Assembly: GCA_964478425.1 (NCBI GenBank)
Contig: CAYZIB010000004.1
Span: 26,316-90,315 of the forward strand
Length of the DNA stretch: 64,000 nt
Direction of reading: 5' to 3'
DNA from: CAYZIB01 sp964478425
GTDB lineage: Bacteria > Bacillota_I > Bacilli_A > Acholeplasmatales > WRBM01
The notes below the pieces were generated by a model. It was not told where the DNA came from and did not search any database. It saw only the letters and a program-made list of their open reading frames with translations. Positions within the stretch are counted from its first letter, which is position 1. Each line of letters begins with the position of its first letter. Shown here in pieces: positions 61,107 through 64,000 of this stretch. The position numbers and the translations under genes are program-made.

Positions 61107-63222
61107 ATTTTAATTTTGTTAAATCGTTGAAGAAGTAGCTATTTTCTTTTTCTAATTCTTCAAATGTAGCTCTTTCATTTTTAAATTCTTGTAAATCATC
61201 TATACCAATTTTTGAACGAAGTGCTTTTTCATTAAAGAAATCGCTAAAGCAATCAGTACTAAATCGTTTACTATAAATCTTTTTGCTCATTAAATAGTAT
61301 TTATTTGATTTTTTATCTTCATCTTGTGTGCCTTTTTCAACAGAAACATTTACTTTATAATATCCAAATATATTATAAATTCGTGATTTATAATTATTAA
61401 GCAAACTAATAAATCCATGATATAGATACATAAACAAAGTATTATCGGCTCGCTCAAATCTATATTTATAATATCTATCACTAAATTTACCAACTAATAA
61501 TTGAATTATTAAATCTTCTATTGCAAATAGTGGCATTGCAAGATTCATTTTACCACAATCATCAATATGTACTATTTCACACAAATCCCTTGCATCAGCA
61601 CCCCAAGATTCAGGTCTTTGTTCATCCGTAATAATTTTTACAAACGGAAAATTATCTATTGTTGCGGAGTGTCTAACCATCTTAAGCCAAGAATTAAACA
61701 AATCATTCTTTTGATTTGTAGTGTTATCATTTTTCTTTACTTGTTGTAATTCTAAATTATTACCACGTTCTTTACCAATTTCTGTTATATTAATAACACC
61801 AAATTCAAATGAATCAGCACATGGATTTTCTTCCAATACTTTTTTACCAAGTCTTAAGCTATCAAAATCAAGTATATGTGCATGTCTTGAATATGCTTCA
61901 GCTGTTTTTGTATCTCGTTTAAATAAATCACTATCCCATAAAGGAAAGTTGCCTAAATCTTGTAATATATTATCGGTTCTAATAGAATAATTAGAAATAA
62001 TTAAACTTGATTGTATGATATAAACGAAGTACAATTGACAATATGTTTCTATTGCTTCCCATATATTTATAACCTTTAATTTGTCATTATAAATCATATT
62101 ATAGCGTTCGAAATCATAGAAGAAAATGTTTTGTTTATTTGGATTCTTATAAAACTTAAGCATTTTACTTCTTGCAAATCTTTTACATGTTGCAAGATTA
62201 TATACTGAATGATTTTCTATTGCTTTCTTTAAACTATTTTCAAGATTAATCCAAGGGAAGTAGGGGAACTTTAAGTCCGTTTCAAGAATCTTTTCAAAAG
62301 CTTTATCTCGTAGCATTATTTCTTGTGATAATGCAATATCTGTTATAATCGTTGTTTTCTTTTTACCCATAGTACCACATAACATTAATACAATTGGTCT
62401 TTCATTAATAAATCCACGGTCTTTATTTTCCATATGATTTAATCTTGAATAACCGATATTTTTTCGAATTATATTTATTACTATTAAAGTAATTATAATC
62501 CAACCAATAATAGGTATAAAATCAATCACAATAGATAAGTCCATAAATAGTTTTACTATTTGAACATATAAAGTAGTTAACTTAAAGCTTGCAATAAAGT
62601 ATAAATAATAAGCAATTGCTTCTATAATAATAACAATGAAATTAAAGTTATAACACCAAATAAAAGCCCATATTTTAGCGTAAATTGAATTTTCTTTGAT
62701 GAACTGAATAAAGTCTAATACCCAATGTTTAATTGGTAAATAGACCTTTTTTTCAAACTTCTTAAATTTAATTAATGCTTGTGAATCTTTATTATAATCA
62801 TTATTAGTTTTAGATTGATTATTTAAAACTAAAACAATTGCAAGTATAAATGGCATAAATATTACTAAATATCTTGATAAATAATAAAGTATATTTCCAA
62901 TCCAATTAAAATAAGATTTAAAATTGTCTGATGTTGCCCAAAGTTTCCAATAATTACTCCATATAACTTTAAATTCTTCCCAAGTATTAGGAAGATTAAA
63001 AGGCATTTGAAATGGTTGCTTTGTAAAATCGTTTATGGTTATTTTGCCTTGTAAATTCAAATCAAATAACTCATTTAAATAAAACTTGAAAGAAGTATAT
63101 AAATCTTTCAAACTTTCAAAAATACGCAAGTATGCGTATCTAAAATAAAATATAGCAAGCAGTAAGAATATGAATGTAATACTGATACAAATATAATGTC
63201 TATAATCGTTTATCTTTTTCAT
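61105..63222 (-). CDS. Multi-spanning P-loop protein, filamentous phage pI/Zot-like
   Basis: 705 residues from ATG 63222, which overlaps the upstream stop as ATGA; the longer frame to 63252 lies inside that gene. Four helices (about 10-30, 111-133, 185-213, 226-252) precede a nucleotide-binding domain. A deviant P-loop, PIVLMLCGTMGKKKTT, lies at about 275-291. A Walker-B-like strand (NIFFYDFERYN) and VKIITDEQRPESWGADARDLCEIV resemble the assembly ATPases of filamentous phages. The order (helices first) differs from M13 pI. Alternatives are a conjugation coupling protein or an unknown ATPase. No close homologue is recalled. Confidence 0.6.
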   Translation of the reverse strand: MKKINDYRHYICISITFIFLLLAIFYFRYAYLRIFESLKDLYTSFKFYLNELFDLNLQGKITINDFTKQPFQMPFNLPNTWEEFKVIWSNYWKLWATSDNFKSYFNWIGNILYYLSRYLVIFMPFILAIVLVLNNQSKTNNDYNKDSQALIKFKKFEKKVYLPIKHWVLDFIQFIKENSIYAKIWAFIWCYNFNFIVIIIEAIAYYLYFIASFKLTTLYVQIVKLFMDLSIVIDFIPIIGWIIITLIVINIIRKNIGYSRLNHMENKDRGFINERPIVLMLCGTMGKKKTTIITDIALSQEIMLRDKAFEKILETDLKFPYFPWINLENSLKKAIENHSVYNLATCKRFARSKMLKFYKNPNKQNIFFYDFERYNMIYNDKLKVINIWEAIETYCQLYFVYIIQSSLIISNYSIRTDNILQDLGNFPLWDSDLFKRDTKTAEAYSRHAHILDFDSLRLGKKVLEENPCADSFEFGVINITEIGKERGNNLELQQVKKNDNTTNQKNDLFNSWLKMVRHSATIDNFPFVKIITDEQRPESWGADARDLCEIVHIDDCGKMNLAMPLFAIEDLIIQLLVGKFSDRYYKYRFERADNTLFMYLYHGFISLLNNYKSRIYNIFGYYKVNVSVEKGTQDEDKKSNKYYLMSKKIYSKRFSTDCFSDFFNEKALRSKIGIDDLQEFKNERATFEELEKENSYFFNDLTKLK

Positions 63223-63317
63223 ATTCCTAACTGCTTTGCTGTATAAATACAATATCCTATAATAAATAAAATAACTAAATATAATATAATTTTAAAAATA
63301 TTCTTACTCTTACTCAT
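63219..63317 (-). CDS. 32-residue membrane protein
   Basis: MSKSKNIFKIILYLVILF...KQLGI: a basic start and a single helix (about 8-25). AAAGG lies about nine bases ahead of the ATG, and the stop overlaps the ATPase start as ATGA, so the two are translationally coupled. Size and shape are those of tiny filamentous-phage membrane proteins, but no family can be named. Confidence 0.6.
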   Translation of the reverse strand: MSKSKNIFKIILYLVILFIIGYCIYTAKQLGI

Positions 63318-63345
63318 AAATTTTTACCTTTTTTTATTAAAATAC

Positions 63346-63374
63346 TTGATTTTTTTAACTTTTTAGCATATAAT
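63346..63374 (+). promoter_or_regulatory. Forward promoter of a small RNA
   Basis: TTGATT at 63346-63351, a 17-base spacer and TATAAT at 63369-63374. It points opposite to all genes around it, with no open frame downstream before a strong terminator. Confidence 0.65.
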
Positions 63375-63380
63375 AATATT

Positions 63381-63455
63381 AACGAGGTGAAATTCCTCAC
63401 ACTTAACTACACATAGTTAAGATAACTGCTGACTTTTGTATCAGCAGTTTTTTTT
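63381..63455 (+). ncRNA. Candidate structured small RNA, about 75 bases
   Basis: Downstream of the promoter at 63346-63374 come three stems: GAGG/CCTC (63384-63387, 63395-63398); CTTAACTA/TAGTTAAG (63402-63409, 63414-63421, loop CACA); and AACTGCTGA/TCAGCAGTT (63424-63432, 63441-63449). The last is followed by T to 63455 and is a textbook terminator. It contains no start codon with a reading frame. It could be a phage antisense or copy-control RNA; alternatively the stems act as DNA origin or packaging hairpins. Confidence 0.55.
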
Positions 63456-63804
63456 AATTTATACGTCTTTTTGCAATCGATTTGATTTTTTTACTATCTT
63501 TTTTTGATAAATTATAACTGCCTCTTGAATTTAAAGAAGTCAAGCGGATAGGGTTGCCATTAATATCTTTTGTTTTATATCCAGTATTAATACCACTAGG
63601 TAAAGAATAGCAACTCAATTTATATTTTTTTAAGTGTCCATTATTTATTTGACGTTGTTTATTACTCGGTATTTCATACAAATGTGTTAATTGGACTACA
63701 CGTGTTTCATTTGTCTTTTTATCCTTAAAAACGGCATATCTATGAGTACCATTTTTATCTTGTTTATTATACATATAACTATTTTTAATATGATATATTT
63801 TCAC
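63454..63804 (-). CDS. Basic 116-residue protein of the phage-like block, unknown
   Basis: Starts at GTG 63804 with AAAGGAT upstream. Strongly basic: HIKNSYMYNKQDKNGTHRYAVFKDKK at the start is a beta pattern, and the tail SKKDSKKIKSIAKRRIN is rich in Lys/Arg, suggesting nucleic-acid contact. No helix spans a membrane and no motif is recognised. It lies upstream of the 32-residue protein on the same strand, with the forward small RNA candidate between them. Confidence 0.65.
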   Translation of the reverse strand: MKIYHIKNSYMYNKQDKNGTHRYAVFKDKKTNETRVVQLTHLYEIPSNKQRQINNGHLKKYKLSCYSLPSGINTGYKTKDINGNPIRLTSLNSRGSYNLSKKDSKKIKSIAKRRIN

Positions 63805-63820
63805 AATAAATATCCTTTCT

Positions 63821-63841
63821 AAGCCTATTAAGGCTTTTTTA
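63821..63841 (+). terminator. Small forward terminator-like hairpin
   Basis: AAGCCT (63821-63826) pairs with AGGCTT (63831-63836), then T. It lies between two reverse genes, overlapping the stop of the truncated one. Confidence 0.4.
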
Positions 63842-64000
63842 TTTTTGGATTAAATATCAATCCAAGTATCTTAAATGGCAATGAAATTATTGTTATAATA
63901 CCTTTAAAAAAGATTTTAATAATAGATATTAAAATTTGTAATATTACAGAAATTATTGGTCCACAAAAACTTAATAATATAAGTAATACAACAATACCTA
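63828..64000 (-). CDS. Truncated hydrophobic membrane protein (C-terminal end only)
   Basis: The open frame enters from beyond 64000 and stops at TAA 63830-63828, giving at least 56 residues: a long hydrophobic run (IVVLLILLSFCGPIISVILQ, then LISIIKIFFKGIITIIS) ending in FNPKIKKP. It looks like the C-terminus of a multi-spanning protein, such as a minor coat or assembly protein of a filamentous phage. Identity cannot be set from the fragment. Confidence 0.6.
   Translation of the reverse strand, partial: GIVVLLILLSFCGPIISVILQILISIIKIFFKGIITIISLPFKILGLIFNPKIKKP

Larger units (their letters stand above)
59400..64000. mobile_element. Candidate filamentous (inovirus/plectrovirus-like) prophage, right end cut by the window
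   Basis: A block of reverse-strand genes unlike the chromosome around it: an IS30-family transposase, a repeat-bearing non-coding block, a multi-spanning pI/Zot-like ATPase, a 32-residue membrane protein, a basic 116-residue protein and a truncated hydrophobic protein. The transposase uses CGA and CGT arginine codons, while the core genes use almost only AGA. Spiroplasma plectroviruses are known to carry IS30-type transposases. No coat gene, replication gene or attachment site could be confirmed, so a small conjugative element remains possible. Confidence 0.5.

Noticed and set aside
60808..61113. A forward 101-codon open frame
   Set aside because: No ribosome site, no domain, odd amino-acid make-up, and it runs into the terminator of the reverse gene. 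It also lies over short DNA repeats.
61105..63222. FtsK/TraG-type DNA translocase
   Set aside because: The P-loop GTMGKKKTT and the motif after it do not match the FtsK/VirD4 Walker A form (GxTGSGKS). The phage assembly ATPase reading fits better but is not certain.
63223..63252. A longer N-terminus for the pI/Zot-like protein
   Set aside because: These codons overlap the coupled 32-residue gene; the ATGA junction marks the true start at 63222.
1..64000. Mycoplasma-type code (TGA = Trp)
   Set aside because: Several complete genes end in TGA (ruvA, ruvB, gene ending 43197) and Trp is always TGG in intact motifs.
1..64000. CRISPR array or tRNA/rRNA genes
   Set aside because: No regularly spaced repeats and no cloverleaf or rRNA signature were seen on reading. 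The repeats at 60944 and 61051 are only two copies.

Overview
The window is a very AT-rich (by eye about one quarter G+C) bacterial chromosome segment. TGA is used as a stop (ends of ruvA, ruvB and the gene ending at 43197) and tryptophan is TGG, so the standard bacterial code applies and Mycoplasma-type decoding is excluded. Gene order from valS and folC through radC, spoIVFAB, rplU-prp-rpmA and obg to a LysM protein and ruvA-ruvB-queA follows the Bacillus arrangement. A SpoIVFA/SpoIVFB pair, a SafA-like LysM protein and a CotY/CotZ-like protein point to an uncultured, endospore-forming, AT-rich member of the Bacilli or a relative, probably host-associated given its glycan genes. UppP and a DUF368 (PopT-type) lipid-carrier transporter suggest it has a cell wall.

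Layout. 1-22 kb: core genes (T-box, GNAT, valS, M24 peptidase, folC, radC, spoIVFAB, HAD phosphatase, L21 leader with rplU-prp-rpmA, obg, a 1015-residue reverse-strand coiled-coil protein, LysM protein, ruvAB, queA, a membrane protein, a nuclease-helicase fusion, an aldehyde dehydrogenase, trmL). 22-23.6 kb: small membrane proteins and DUF368. 23.6-53.8 kb: a large glycan-use island. It holds a secreted GHL10 glycosidase, a GH84 beta-N-acetylglucosaminidase, a secreted NAGPA-type phosphodiester glycosidase, a 1422-residue repeat lipoprotein, a DUF624 protein, two solute-binding proteins, two pairs of sugar ABC permeases (no ATPase), an NHL/TPR membrane protein, a Yip1-type protein, a DUF5696-like protein, an FAD oxidoreductase, a GntR/UTRA repressor and a small lipoprotein. 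Three of its promoters carry the same TTGACTATACA element on the -35 box with a 17-base spacer, a good candidate operator for the GntR protein.

53.8-59.3 kb: two probable spore-coat or spore-associated genes, uppP, a membrane-anchored EIIB-like protein lacking the phosphorylated Cys next to HPr, a PepV-type peptidase, trmB and nagA. nagA would feed the products of the glycan island (GlcNAc-6-P) into glycolysis.

59.4-64.0 kb: foreign DNA. An IS30-family transposase, a 365-base repeat-bearing non-coding block, a multi-spanning P-loop protein resembling filamentous-phage pI/Zot assembly ATPases, tiny and small unknown proteins and a truncated hydrophobic protein, all on the reverse strand. I read this as the end of an inovirus/plectrovirus-like prophage that may use an IS30-type transposase for integration. 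A well-formed forward-strand small RNA candidate (63346-63455, promoter plus three hairpins ending in a terminator) lies inside it.
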